Positions 7,474 through 16,665 are shown, counted from the first letter of the stretch. The stretch is DNA of 64,000 bases from Crassaminicella thermophila (GCF_008152325.1 NZ_CP042243.1:1245026-1309025), one strand, 5' to 3'. Translations and numbers: made by a program. The notes: generated by a model not told the origin, from the letters alone.

Positions 7474-8665
7474 TTGAAAATGATAGAAAATATAAAAACG
7501 TTTTTTTTGTCTATTATATTTGCTATATTTATTTTATGTTATTTTGTATCTTTTGGTATGCTCGAAAGATTTTCAATTATTATGATAACTTTGTTTATTT
7601 ATACCTATATAAGGAATATAAAAAAAATTACTATGAAGTGTCATTGTACTGTATTTACTGGAATTGTTTTAGGAATTATTTTATGTAGTTATATTTTGTT
7701 TTTTTTTGAATACAAAAATGATATTAAAAAGGAACCAAGTACTATTAGTAAGAATGAAAATACAGCTGTATTATTATTGTTTGATGGAGAACCGGAAAGG
7801 TATGATTTACCTGTTCTTTTGAAAAATATGCATACTAATGATAACTTAAAAAATAGAATTTATATTCCTTTTAGATTGTACCAGTACAAAAGAGCTTATG
7901 AGCACATAGGAATCAGTAGATACAATGATATAAGTAAAAATTTAAGGGAAAAGCTGTTAAAGCACTTAGATGAGGGGTATGATGTTTATGTTGCTTATTT
8001 AAATAACAAACCATATTATAAAGAAATAATTTATGAAAAAATAATAAAAGAAAATTATAGTAAGGTTATTGTTGCACCAATTTTTTTGACAGAATCAAAA
8101 GCTTATAAACGAGCTGTCTATGACTTAGAAATGGAAAATTTATATGCTAGTAACGGTATGTTAAAATTTATGTCGCCTCTTTGGGATAGTGAAAAAACTG
8201 CAAAATCTATTGTAAAACAAGTATGCAAAATAAACTCTAAAAAGAATGAGGTAGGAATTGTTTTTAATAGCTAGAGATTCTGAAAGTATGAATAGAGAAA
8301 ATTTTGATGCGAAAGTAATTAATCAAGAACAATCATTTATGGAAAAGATAAAAACATTGCTTATTGAAAATGGTTTTGAGGATAGGAAAATAAAATTTAC
8401 AGGATTGGACTTTCATGAGTTAGAAATAAAAAAAGTTATAGGAGAACTCCAACAATATGGTGTTGGAAAAATATTATTAATAGGGGTAAATGATATTACT
8501 GATAAAATAGAAAATCAATATAAATTGGAAAGATTCATTGAAAAATTCAAAAGGACAGAAGATATAGATATTTGCTATATAAAAGGATGGGGAGAAAGTG
8601 ATTTGCTTATAGAAGAATTAGAATTTAGAATAAGACTAATGAATGTAGAAAAGTGGAATGAATAG
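7474..8665 (+). pseudogene. Membrane-anchored ferrochelatase/CbiX-like protein, split by a +1 frameshift
   Basis: Two adjacent reading frames read as one protein. The first (7474-8274, TTG start 7 bases after GGAGGTGA) has two or three N-terminal hydrophobic segments (about 10-35 and 50-75) and then a domain like ferrochelatase/sirohydrochlorin chelatases: VLLLFDGEP, YDVYVAYLNNKPYY, IVAPIFLTESKAYKRAV, MSPLWD. It stops just after EVGIVF. The second (to 8665) picks up in the next frame with IARDSES and QYGVGKILLIGVND. Dropping one T from the T5 run at 8261-8265 restores EVGIVLIARDSES and one protein of about 396 residues. Canonical metal-ligand histidines are not evident, so chelatase activity is uncertain. 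It precedes the M16 peptidase pair. Confidence 0.7.
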
Positions 8666-8782
8666 CAATAAAGAAAGCATAAATGTGTATATAATGGATA
8701 ACATAAACTATAATAAATAGTGACAAGCATGCGAATTTACGTTATAAATAGATTAGGGAAAATAAACCAAGGAGGGATAAAT

Positions 8783-10063
8783 TTGCTAAATAGATTGAAA
8801 ACTATAAAAATAGGGAAAAAAATAAAATTACATATGATCAAAACTGATAAATTTAAAACTAACTTAGTAAGTGTATATTTTCAAAGACCATTAGTAAAGG
8901 AAGAAGTTACAAAAAATGCTTTATTATCTATGGTATTACCGAGAGGTACGAAAAGCTACATAAGCTCAAAGGAAATTTCTAAAGCATTAGAGGGACTGTA
9001 TGGTGCTTTTATAGGGTGTGATGTAGCAAAAAAAGGTGAAAGAAACATTATTCAGTTTAGAATGCAGCTTGTGAATGACAAATATGTAGAGGACAAAGAG
9101 GTATTCATAAAAGGTATGCAGATTCTAAATGAGTTTATACATGATCCGTATTTGGTAGATGGTTGCTTTAAAAAAGATTATGTAGACCAAGAAAAAGAAA
9201 ATTTAATTAAAAAGATTGAGGGACGCAAAAATGATAAAATGAAATATTCGTATGAGCGATGTATAGAAGAAATGTGCAAAAATGAGAATTATTCTTTGTA
9301 TGAATATGGAAGTATAGAGGATTTAAAAAACATTTCAAATGAATCTTTATATGAGCACTATAAAAAAATTATTCATTCTACACCTATTGATATTTGTGTC
9401 GTTGGAGATTTTGATGAAAAAGAAATGGAAAGTTTAATTGCAAAAAAGCTTAATTTTAAGCAAGAAGGAGTAATATCAGTAGAAAGAGAGAAGATTGAAT
9501 GTATTCCTGATGATGTAAAAATTATTGAGGATGAGATGGATATAAATCAAGGAAAGTTAAATCTTGGATATAGAACTAATATACCTTTTGAAAGTGAACT
9601 TTATTATCCTTTGTTGGTATATTCAAATATCTTTGGGGGAGGACCTAACTCAAAGCTTTTCAAAAATGTAAGAGAAAAAGAAAGCCTTTGCTATTATATA
9701 TTTTCAAGGGTAGAAAAATTTAAGTCATTAATGTTAATTGGTTCAGGCATAGAATTTAATAATTATGACAAAACAGTTTCATTAATCAAACAGCAAATGG
9801 AAGAGATGAATAGTGGTAATTTTTCTAATGAAGATATAGAAAGTGCTAAAAATTCAATTATTACTTCTATTCGATCCATGACAGATAGTCCTTATATGCT
9901 TGCTGATTTTTATTTTAGCCAAGCTATAAGTAATAATGAGGATACATTGGATGAGATGATTAAAAAGATTAGAACAGTAGATAAAGAACAAATTATTACA
10001 GCAGGAAAATCCATTAAATTAGATACAATATACTTCCTAAAAGGTAAAGGGGAGGTTCGATAA
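8783..10063 (+). CDS. M16 peptidase-like protein, YfmF type (inactive partner)
   Basis: A 426-residue M16 (insulinase/pitrilysin-like) protein of the YfmF class, the non-catalytic partner of a YmfH-type protein. In Firmicutes this pair has been linked to EF-P 5-aminopentanol modification. The HxxEH zinc motif is absent where expected (YISSKEISKALEGLYGAF), in keeping with the class. The C-terminal half carries FGGGPNSKLFKNVREKESLCYY, the usual substrate-side motif. TTG at 8783 has GGAGGG 6 bases upstream; an earlier ATG-type opening at 8720 has no such site. It is 2 bases from the next gene, so the two are co-translated. Confidence 0.88.
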   Translation: MLNRLKTIKIGKKIKLHMIKTDKFKTNLVSVYFQRPLVKEEVTKNALLSMVLPRGTKSYISSKEISKALEGLYGAFIGCDVAKKGERNIIQFRMQLVNDKYVEDKEVFIKGMQILNEFIHDPYLVDGCFKKDYVDQEKENLIKKIEGRKNDKMKYSYERCIEEMCKNENYSLYEYGSIEDLKNISNESLYEHYKKIIHSTPIDICVVGDFDEKEMESLIAKKLNFKQEGVISVEREKIECIPDDVKIIEDEMDINQGKLNLGYRTNIPFESELYYPLLVYSNIFGGGPNSKLFKNVREKESLCYYIFSRVEKFKSLMLIGSGIEFNNYDKTVSLIKQQMEEMNSGNFSNEDIESAKNSIITSIRSMTDSPYMLADFYFSQAISNNEDTLDEMIKKIRTVDKEQIITAGKSIKLDTIYFLKGKGEVR

Positions 10064-10065
10064 AT

Positions 10066-11361
10066 ATGACAATTAAACAAATTGAAAGTAAACTGTTAAA
10101 AGAAAAAATGGTATTAAAAGAATTACAAAATGGTTTAAAAATATTTTTTATGCCAAAGGAAGGTTATACAAAACAATATGCAATATTTGCAACAAATTAT
10201 GGTTCTAATGACAGTAAATTTATTGTGCCTGGAGAAAGTGAGGTAACAAAAGTTACTGATGGAATAGCGCATTTTTTGGAACATAAGTTATTTGAAGAAG
10301 CTGAAGGAAATATATTTGATAAGTTTGCTGAACTAGGTTCAAATGTAAATGCTTACACAAATTTTACTTCAACTTGCTATTTATTTTCATCTACAGATAG
10401 GTTTTATGAGAACTTAGAGCTTCTAGTAAAGTTTGTACAGTCTCCTTATTTTACTGATGAAAATGTAGAGAAGGAAAAAGGGATCATTGGACAAGAAATA
10501 AAGATGTATGATGATAACCCAAACTGGAAAGTATTTTTTAATGCATTAAAAGCTATGTATCATAATCATCCAGTAAAAATTGATATTGCAGGAACGATTG
10601 AGAGTATTTCTAAAATAACAAAAGAAGATTTATATAAGTGTTATAATACTTTTTATGATCCATCAAACATGATTATCTTTGTTATAGGAGATGTAGATGA
10701 GAATAAGGTCTTTTCTATAATAGAAAAAAATCAAAAAAAAGAAGAAAAAGTAGAAAAGAAAATAGAAAGAATTTATCCAGATGAACCAGATACAGTAGTA
10801 CAAAATATTATTGAAGAACAACTAGATGTATCTATTCCTTTATTCAATATAGCTTTTAAGGATACAAATAATGGTTTGAATGGTCGTGCTCTTTTAGATA
10901 AAGATATATCTACAAAAATATTATTAGACATGTTATTTGGCAAAAGTTCAGATTTGTATACGAGCCTTTACGAAGAAGGATTGATTAATGACACTTTTGA
11001 AAATGAATATACAGGGGAGATAGATTATGGATATTCTATGTTAGGAGGAGAATCTAAAAATCCTAAAAAAGTTTTAGATAAAGTACTAGAATATATAGAA
11101 AATATGAAAAATAAAGGATTAAGTAGAGAAGATTTTGAAAGAATTAAAAAGAAACACATAGGGCAGCATTTAAGTTATTATAATTCTGTAGAATTTGTAG
11201 CAACGACTTTTGTAGCCTATCATTTTAAAAATATAAATATTTTTGATTATATTGAAGCATTAAAGAACATAAAATTTGAAACTATTCAAGATAGATTCAA
11301 AGAACATTTTAATGCTAAAAGATGTATCTTGTCTATTATAAGTCCAAAAACCTTTGAATAA
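10066..11361 (+). CDS. M16 family metallopeptidase, YmfH type
   Basis: Zinc metallopeptidase of 431 residues. The inverted zinc motif H69-F-L-E-H73 (in IAHFLEHKLF) is intact and E144 (in GQEIKMYDD) is in place as the third ligand. ENIPYxNP-like and DVS-type segments make up the second M16 half (IPLFNIAFKD onward). It follows the YfmF-type gene by 2 bases behind GGGGAGG. The family pair is associated with EF-P modification in Bacillus and with peptide turnover elsewhere; the substrate here is unknown, and efp is not in the window. Confidence 0.9.
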   Translation: MTIKQIESKLLKEKMVLKELQNGLKIFFMPKEGYTKQYAIFATNYGSNDSKFIVPGESEVTKVTDGIAHFLEHKLFEEAEGNIFDKFAELGSNVNAYTNFTSTCYLFSSTDRFYENLELLVKFVQSPYFTDENVEKEKGIIGQEIKMYDDNPNWKVFFNALKAMYHNHPVKIDIAGTIESISKITKEDLYKCYNTFYDPSNMIIFVIGDVDENKVFSIIEKNQKKEEKVEKKIERIYPDEPDTVVQNIIEEQLDVSIPLFNIAFKDTNNGLNGRALLDKDISTKILLDMLFGKSSDLYTSLYEEGLINDTFENEYTGEIDYGYSMLGGESKNPKKVLDKVLEYIENMKNKGLSREDFERIKKKHIGQHLSYYNSVEFVATTFVAYHFKNINIFDYIEALKNIKFETIQDRFKEHFNAKRCILSIISPKTFE

Positions 11362-11390
11362 AATAATAAAATTAATTATAATAGATTTAA

Positions 11391-11415
11391 TGGTTGTCAG
11401 TATTTCTGACAACCA
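11391..11415 (+). terminator. Hairpin between the M16 pair and lgt
   Basis: Perfect 10-base arms TGGTTGTCAG / CTGACAACCA with a 5-base loop. It is followed by AAAATATTTT rather than a T-run, so it could be a weak terminator or an mRNA processing/stability element. Confidence 0.45.
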
Positions 11416-11440
11416 AAATATTTTAAAGGAGTGATTTGAT

Positions 11441-12178
11441 TTGGATCCAGTAGCTTTTAAGTTGTTCGGATTAGAGATAAGATGGTATGGAATTATTATT
11501 TCAATAGGAATGGTATTAGGAACAATAATAGCAATAAAAAGAGCGAAAAAAGAAAATATTTCTGAAGAAAAGGTTCTTGATTTACTCCTATTTGCAATTC
11601 CTTCAGCAATCATTGGAGCAAGAGCTTATTATGTAATTTTTAATTGGAAATATTATGCTGGAGATATTTTTAGTATTTTAAACATCCGAGGAGGAGGCTT
11701 AGCAATCCATGGAGGAGTTATAGGAGGGGTTTTGGTAGGTTATCTTTATTGCAAGAAGCAGAACATTTCATTTAGAAAAATGGCAGACATATGTGCTCCA
11801 AGTATCATATTAGGACAAGCAATAGGAAGATGGGGAAATTTCGTAAATCAAGAAGCTTATGGAGGACCGACAGATTTACCTTGGGGAATTATGATAAATG
11901 GTGTAAAAGTACACCCAACATTTCTATATGAATCAATATGGGATTTTTTAGTGTTTTGTTTTTTGATTTGGTATGATAAAAGGAAAAAATTTGAAGGTGA
12001 ATTGATTTTATTTTATGCAGCTTTATATTCTGTAGCAAGATTTTTTATTGAAGGCTTAAGGGTAGATAGTTTAATGCTTGGACCATTTAGAGTAGCTCAA
12101 CTGGTAAGCATAACAGCTATTTTATTAGCAGGTACTATTATCTATATTGGTAGAAAAAATACGTCTAAAATAGGCTGA
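11441..12178 (+). CDS. lgt: Prolipoprotein diacylglyceryl transferase
   Basis: Integral membrane enzyme that moves diacylglyceryl from phosphatidylglycerol to the lipobox cysteine of prolipoproteins, for example the PstS protein encoded here. The 245-residue polytopic protein has the family landmarks: RWYGIIISIGM near the start, GGLAIHGGVIGG around 87-98 with the catalytic-region histidine, and the Lgt signature GRWGNFVNQEAYG at about 128-140. It ends with a helix following FIEGLRVDSL. TTG at 11441 follows AAAGGAG with a spacing of about 9. LspA, which acts next, is encoded at 54.9 kb. Confidence 0.97.
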   Translation: MDPVAFKLFGLEIRWYGIIISIGMVLGTIIAIKRAKKENISEEKVLDLLLFAIPSAIIGARAYYVIFNWKYYAGDIFSILNIRGGGLAIHGGVIGGVLVGYLYCKKQNISFRKMADICAPSIILGQAIGRWGNFVNQEAYGGPTDLPWGIMINGVKVHPTFLYESIWDFLVFCFLIWYDKRKKFEGELILFYAALYSVARFFIEGLRVDSLMLGPFRVAQLVSITAILLAGTIIYIGRKNTSKIG

Positions 12179-12246
12179 ATTTGTTGAAAAAGTATATACT
12201 GACGATAAATGTAATTGAATTGTAACATGATTGTCATATTATACAA

Positions 12247-12275
12247 TTGACATATTTTTTAAATCATAATACTAT
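12247..12275 (+). promoter_or_regulatory. Sigma-A type promoter for the Spo0E-like gene
   Basis: A perfect TTGACA (12247-12252), 17 bases, then TACTAT (12270-12275), about 50 bases before the ATG. Confidence 0.55.
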
Positions 12276-12325
12276 ATATTTGTGTTAAATTTTGTGAACA
12301 AATTGATAGATTATGGGGTGTAGAG

Positions 12326-12469
12326 ATGCCAAAAGGGAATATAGAAAAATTACAGTATAAGTTGAACCATCTTATAGAATTAGAATACAACTATGAAGAA
12401 ATTTATAATATCAGTGTTGAGTTAGATAAACTTATTGTTGCTTTTTATAAAAATAAAATGATTAAATAA
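12326..12469 (+). CDS. Spo0E family aspartyl-phosphate phosphatase-like protein
   Basis: A 47-residue protein matching the small Spo0E family, which dephosphorylates Spo0A-P and so restrains sporulation entry. The signature SxxLD is present as ISVELDKLI, preceded by an amphipathic helix LQYKLNHLIELEYNY and followed by AFYK, the usual helical hairpin layout. The length is typical for clostridial members. GGGGTG precedes the ATG at 12326. It is flanked by its own promoter and terminator, between lgt and the dcw cluster. Whether Spo0A is the target is an inference from the family. Confidence 0.85.
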   Translation: MPKGNIEKLQYKLNHLIELEYNYEEIYNISVELDKLIVAFYKNKMIK

Positions 12470-12486
12470 ATATAATGGTTTAGATG

Positions 12487-12520
12487 AAACCTTTAAGTAT
12501 TTTGAGCTTAAAGGTTTTTA
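12487..12520 (+). terminator. Intrinsic terminator of the Spo0E-like gene
   Basis: Perfect 11-base arms AAACCTTTAAG / CTTAAAGGTTT with a 9-base loop and trailing T's. It insulates the dcw cluster from upstream transcription. Confidence 0.8.
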
Positions 12521-12602
12521 TTATTGTTTTAAATAGTATTTTATACCTATAAAAAAATAGATTTCACTAGAAGGATTTTTTATAAAGTTATAGAAATAAT
12601 TT

Positions 12603-12632
12603 AGAAGTGGTGAGAAGTGGTGGAAAGTGGTG
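12603..12632 (+). promoter_or_regulatory. Triple direct repeat, probable MraZ operator
   Basis: AGAAGTGGTG, AGAAGTGGTG and GAAAGTGGTG stand head to tail with an exact 10-base period just before mraZ. MraZ proteins bind short G-rich direct repeats with one-turn spacing in their own promoters (TGGGN in E. coli, AAAGTGG-type in mycoplasmas). Confidence 0.75.
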
Positions 12633-12659
12633 GCTTTTTCCCAAAATGGGGTGGGAAAT

Positions 12660-13091
12660 GTGTTTATTGGAGAATATTTTCATACAATTGATACAAAGGG
12701 AAGAGTAATTATCCCTTCTAAATTTCGAGAAGAATTGGGAGAAAAGTTTATAATAACAAAGGGGTTAGACAACTGTCTGTTTGTGTATCCACAAGAAGAA
12801 TGGAAAAACCTTGAAAACAAGCTCAAACAATTACCTTTAACAAGTAGAGATGCTAGAGCTTTTGTAAGATTCTTTTTTTCAGGAGCAACGGAATGTGAAT
12901 TAGATAAACAAGGAAGAATAACCATTCCACCAAACTTAAGAAATCATGCTAAGGTTGATAAGGAGATTGTAACAATTGGGGTTTCAACAAGGGTAGAAAT
13001 TTGGAGTAAGCAACAGTGGGAACTTTATAATGAAACTGCTGATTTAAGCTATGATGATATTGCTGAAAAAATGGTTGAGCTAGGAATCTAA
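12660..13091 (+). CDS. mraZ: Transcriptional regulator MraZ
   Basis: First gene of the dcw cluster; a ring-forming DNA-binding protein that represses its own operon. The 143 residues hold two SpoVT/AbrB-like half-domains, each with the DxxxR DNA-contact motif: [16 protein letters not shown] near the start and [15 protein letters not shown] at about 83-97. An in-frame GTG exists at 12627, but it lies inside the direct repeats; GGGGTGG is 5 bases before the GTG at 12660, which gives the family-typical N-terminus [11 protein letters not shown]. rsmH follows after 57 bases, so co-transcription is likely. Confidence 0.95.
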   Translation: MFIGEYFHTIDTKGRVIIPSKFREELGEKFIITKGLDNCLFVYPQEEWKNLENKLKQLPLTSRDARAFVRFFFSGATECELDKQGRITIPPNLRNHAKVDKEIVTIGVSTRVEIWSKQQWELYNETADLSYDDIAEKMVELGI

Positions 13092-13148
13092 ATATTTTAT
13101 TAAAGAAAGACAGATACTACTTTTAAAACTAAGAAAGCAGGTGACAAT

Positions 13149-14084
13149 TTGAATTTTGAACATGTATCAGTACTACTAGAAGAGACAATTGAAAATCTTA
13201 ATATAAAATCGGAAGGAATTTATGTAGATGGCACATTAGGAGGCGGAGGTCATGCATCTGAAATATGTAAAAAATTAAGCGAAAATGGATTGTTTATTGG
13301 AATAGATCAAGATGAAGATGCGTTAAATGCTGCAGGAAATAGATTGGGAAAATATGAGAATAGAAAGATTTTTGTGCATGATAATTTTTCAAATATAAAG
13401 AATATATTATTTGAGAAAAATATTAAAGGTATTGATGGGGTTGTACTTGATTTAGGGGTGTCATCTTATCAGTTGGATGAAGCAAGTAGAGGTTTTTCAT
13501 ATATGCAAGATGCACCTTTAGACATGAGAATGGATCAAAGAAAAGATTTTAATGCAAAAGATGTGGTGAACAATTATGATGAGAAAGAATTGGAACGAAT
13601 TATAAAAGAGTATGGAGAAGAAAGATGGGCAAAGAGGATAGCAAATTATATTGTTAAGGAAAGAAGTAAAAAACAAATTAATACTACGGGAGAATTAGTT
13701 GAAATAATAAAAAATGCTATTCCAGCTTCAGCAAGACGTACTGGCCCACATCCGGCAAAACGTACTTTTCAAGCTATCAGAATAGAAGTAAATAATGAAC
13801 TAGGTATACTAGAGCAAACCATTCGTGATATATCAGAAGTTTTAAATCCTGGTGGTCGAATTTGCATTATTACATTTCATTCCTTAGAAGATAGAATTAT
13901 TAAAAATGTTTTTAAAGATTTAAGTACTGCATGTAAGTGTCCGCCTGAATATCCAATATGTCAATGCAAAGGAAAAGCAATTTTAAAGAGAATAACAAAA
14001 AAACCAATTCTGCCATCATCGAAAGAATTAGAAATGAATCCACGTTCTAGAAGTGCAAAACTTAGAGTAGCAGAAAAACTTTAA
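13149..14084 (+). CDS. rsmH: 16S rRNA (cytosine-1402 N4)-methyltransferase
   Basis: SAM-dependent enzyme that methylates N4 of C1402 in the decoding centre of 16S rRNA. The 311-residue length is standard. The start region EHVSVLLEE, the SAM loop [13 protein letters not shown] (about 27-39), [11 protein letters not shown] (about 99-109), RGFSY, PLDMRMD and the late HSLEDR segment are all recognisable. A cysteine-rich insert ([14 protein letters not shown]) precedes the C-terminus. TTG 13149 follows AGCAGGTGA. It is the second dcw gene. Confidence 0.97.
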   Translation: MNFEHVSVLLEETIENLNIKSEGIYVDGTLGGGGHASEICKKLSENGLFIGIDQDEDALNAAGNRLGKYENRKIFVHDNFSNIKNILFEKNIKGIDGVVLDLGVSSYQLDEASRGFSYMQDAPLDMRMDQRKDFNAKDVVNNYDEKELERIIKEYGEERWAKRIANYIVKERSKKQINTTGELVEIIKNAIPASARRTGPHPAKRTFQAIRIEVNNELGILEQTIRDISEVLNPGGRICIITFHSLEDRIIKNVFKDLSTACKCPPEYPICQCKGKAILKRITKKPILPSSKELEMNPRSRSAKLRVAEKL

Positions 14085-14105
14085 AAGTTCTAAAAGGGGG
14101 AAGGG

Positions 14106-14609
14106 GTGAATAATTTGGTATTAGCACAAAGAAAATATAATTATCTTGAAGAACAAGCAGAAGATAAAAAGCAGAAACAGTATAAAGAGATTAAGAACAA
14201 AAAAAACAAAGAAATAAAAGCTATTCATAAACTACAAATGATTTTTAGTTTAATAGTCATTGCAAGTTTATGTATAGGAATCATATTTGGATATGTGAAG
14301 CTTACAGAGTTAAAATATAAAATTAACGGCTTAAACAAGGAAATAAAACAGTTAGAAGCACATATTGAAAATTTGAGAGTTGAAGTTGAAGGCATAAAGA
14401 GAAGTGATATTATCGAAAAAAAGGCAAAAGAAGAGTTAGGAATGCAATTTGTAAAAAAAGAACAGATGGTATATTTAAATATAAATAGTGATAATATTGT
14501 AAATAGATCAAATGAAGAAAAAAAAGAAGCAAATAAAAATATGAACGATACTAGTTTGTTAACAAGTGTAAAAGGAAAAATTAATAAGATTCTTGCACTA
14601 TTAGATTAG
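14106..14609 (+). CDS. ftsL: FtsL-like cell division protein
   Basis: Bitopic membrane protein of the FtsL/DivIC type by position and build: a basic cytoplasmic N-terminus of about 44 residues, one membrane helix (about 46-65, IFSLIVIASLCIGIIFGYV), then an extracellular coiled coil (LKYKINGLNKEIKQLEAHIENL) and the terminal ELGM(Q)FVKKEQMVYL segment seen in the family. It should bridge FtsQ/DivIB, DivIC and the septal transpeptidase. Sequence identity in this family is low, so the call rests on order and topology. The GTG at 14106 follows AAGGGGGAAGG; a TTG at 14115 is the alternative start. Confidence 0.85.
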   Translation: MNNLVLAQRKYNYLEEQAEDKKQKQYKEIKNKKNKEIKAIHKLQMIFSLIVIASLCIGIIFGYVKLTELKYKINGLNKEIKQLEAHIENLRVEVEGIKRSDIIEKKAKEELGMQFVKKEQMVYLNINSDNIVNRSNEEKKEANKNMNDTSLLTSVKGKINKILALLD

Positions 14610-14639
14610 ATTGGATTCAAAATAGGGGGGACAGTAGAA

Positions 14640-16640
14640 TTGGCAACACCTACTATTGCTAATAAGAAAAGATTGGTTTTCTTTCTGTTTTTTGTAAGCT
14701 TTGCTTTATTTTTGTTAATATTCAGGATTGGATGGATTCAAATTGTAAAGGGAGAAAAATATAGACAACTTGCACATATTCAGCAAACAAGAGATATTCC
14801 GATTCCTGCTAAGAGAGGGATTATATATGATCGAAAAGGAACAGAATTAGCCATTAGCGCAAGTACGAACACAGTTTGGGCAAGACCTGCAGAAGTTGCA
14901 AGTTCAGGTAAAGTTGATGAAATTTCTAAAAAGTTATCTGAAATTCTTGAAATGGATGAAAAGGAGATAAAAGAAAAGTTATCGAAGAAGAATGTTGGAT
15001 TAATTAAGATAAAAAAATGGATTGATAAAGATAAGGCAGATGCTATTAGAAAAGAGAAGCTAGAAGGAATATGGATTGCAGAAGATAATAGAAGACATTA
15101 TCCTTTTGGAAACTTTGCTGCACATGTGATTGGTCATACAACAGATGATAATCAAGGTCTTGTAGGTATTGAGCGTGAGTATGACAAATATCTAAGTGGC
15201 TTACCAGGAAGATGGATAAAAAATACAGATGCAGCTGGAAGACAATTACATTATGGGATAGAAAAATATTATGAAGCAGAAAATGGACTAAACGTTGTAC
15301 TAACAATTGATGAAGTCATACAACACTTTACGGAAAAGGCAATAGAGGATGCATTAGCAAAAACACAAGCAAAGAGAGTTTTTGCTATTGTAATGGAACC
15401 GAAAACAGGTGATATTTTGGCTATGGCGGTTAAACCTGATTATGACCCAAATAAGCCAAGAATACCATTAGACGAAAATAAACGAAGATTGTATGAAACA
15501 TTAGATAATAAAGGTAAACAGAAAATTTGGAATGAAATGTGGAGAAATCCAATAATCAGTGATACGTATGAACCGGGGTCTACATTTAAGCTAATTACAT
15601 CAGCTGCAGGATTAGAAGAAGGAGTTGTTACACCAGATTCACCTTTTTATTGTAAGGGATATATTGTTGTATCAGGACAAAGGTTAAAATGCTGGAGATA
15701 TTATCGGCCTCATGGAGCAGAAACTTTTACGCAAGCAGTGCAGAATTCTTGTAACCCTGTATTTGTTGAAGTTGCACAAAGATTAGGGCTTGACAAATAT
15801 TACGAATACATAGAAGCTTTTGGCTTTAATAAACCTACAGGAATTGATCTGCCAGGTGAAGGGCGAGGGATTATTCAAAATAAAAAGTATGTAGGGCCTG
15901 TAGAATTAGCTACAATATCTTATGGTCAAGGGATATCTGTAACACCTCTTCAGTTAATTAATGCTATATCAGCTATTGGTAATGATGGAAAATTAATGGA
16001 GCCAAGAATTGTTAAAGAATTAGTAGATGATTCAGGCAATGTAATTCATAGATATGAGCCAAAGATGATTAGACAAGTAATATCAGAAAAAACTGCTAAA
16101 GAATTACGTTTGATTATGGAAACGGTTGTTACAGAAGGATCAGGTAAAAAAGCGTATATACCTGGATATAGAGTAGGAGGAAAAACTGGAACAGCAGATA
16201 AAATTGTAAATGGAAGATATGCTAAAGGAAAAGTATATTCCTCTTTTGTTGCATTGGCACCAGTTGATGATCCAAAGCTTGCGGTATTAGTGGTTATAGA
16301 TGAACCACAAGGTGTTCATTTTGGTAGTCAAACGGCAGCTCCGGTTGCACATGATATTATAAGAGATTCTTTAAGGTATTTAGAAGTTGAGCCAAAGTTT
16401 AATGAAGATGAAACTAAACAATATGAAAAGCAGGAAGTAGTTGTGCCTGAGGTTAGAAATTTATCTTTAAAAGATGCTGCAAAGGTTTTAGGAGAATGTA
16501 AACTACAATACGAAACAGAATCTTTAAATGTTGAAAATCCAGATGCTGTTATTATTGATCAATTTCCAAAACCAGGGGCAAAAATACCAGAAAAATCTAT
16601 TATTATTCTATATTTAAAAAAAGATAATAACCTAAATTAG
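14640..16640 (+). CDS. Class B penicillin-binding protein, SpoVD/FtsI type, with one PASTA domain
   Basis: Septal or spore-cortex peptidoglycan transpeptidase anchored by an N-terminal helix (about 12-31). The 666 residues hold the dimerisation domain (RDIPIPAKRGIIYDRKG at about 50 onward), the transpeptidase domain with S314-T-F-K317, S370-C-N372 and K515-T-G517 all intact, and one C-terminal PASTA domain (about 600-665, PEVRNLSLKDAAKVL). A PASTA tail is found in SpoVD and in some PBP2B proteins. As the only such gene in this cluster it may serve division, sporulation or both. TTG 14640 has AGGGGGG upstream. Confidence 0.93.
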   Translation: MATPTIANKKRLVFFLFFVSFALFLLIFRIGWIQIVKGEKYRQLAHIQQTRDIPIPAKRGIIYDRKGTELAISASTNTVWARPAEVASSGKVDEISKKLSEILEMDEKEIKEKLSKKNVGLIKIKKWIDKDKADAIRKEKLEGIWIAEDNRRHYPFGNFAAHVIGHTTDDNQGLVGIEREYDKYLSGLPGRWIKNTDAAGRQLHYGIEKYYEAENGLNVVLTIDEVIQHFTEKAIEDALAKTQAKRVFAIVMEPKTGDILAMAVKPDYDPNKPRIPLDENKRRLYETLDNKGKQKIWNEMWRNPIISDTYEPGSTFKLITSAAGLEEGVVTPDSPFYCKGYIVVSGQRLKCWRYYRPHGAETFTQAVQNSCNPVFVEVAQRLGLDKYYEYIEAFGFNKPTGIDLPGEGRGIIQNKKYVGPVELATISYGQGISVTPLQLINAISAIGNDGKLMEPRIVKELVDDSGNVIHRYEPKMIRQVISEKTAKELRLIMETVVTEGSGKKAYIPGYRVGGKTGTADKIVNGRYAKGKVYSSFVALAPVDDPKLAVLVVIDEPQGVHFGSQTAAPVAHDIIRDSLRYLEVEPKFNEDETKQYEKQEVVVPEVRNLSLKDAAKVLGECKLQYETESLNVENPDAVIIDQFPKPGAKIPEKSIIILYLKKDNNLN

Positions 16641-16665
16641 TTTTACAAAATAATAATAAAATATA

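Noticed and set aside
8255-8275. Programmed -1 frameshifting to join the chelatase-like frames
   Set aside because: The -1 frame meets TAA immediately after the T-run and no X-XXY-YYZ site is present; a +1 event or a one-base indel is required instead.
12627-12659. Longer MraZ starting at GTG 12627
   Set aside because: This start lies within the direct-repeat operator and has no separate ribosome site; GTG 12660 gives the family N-terminus.
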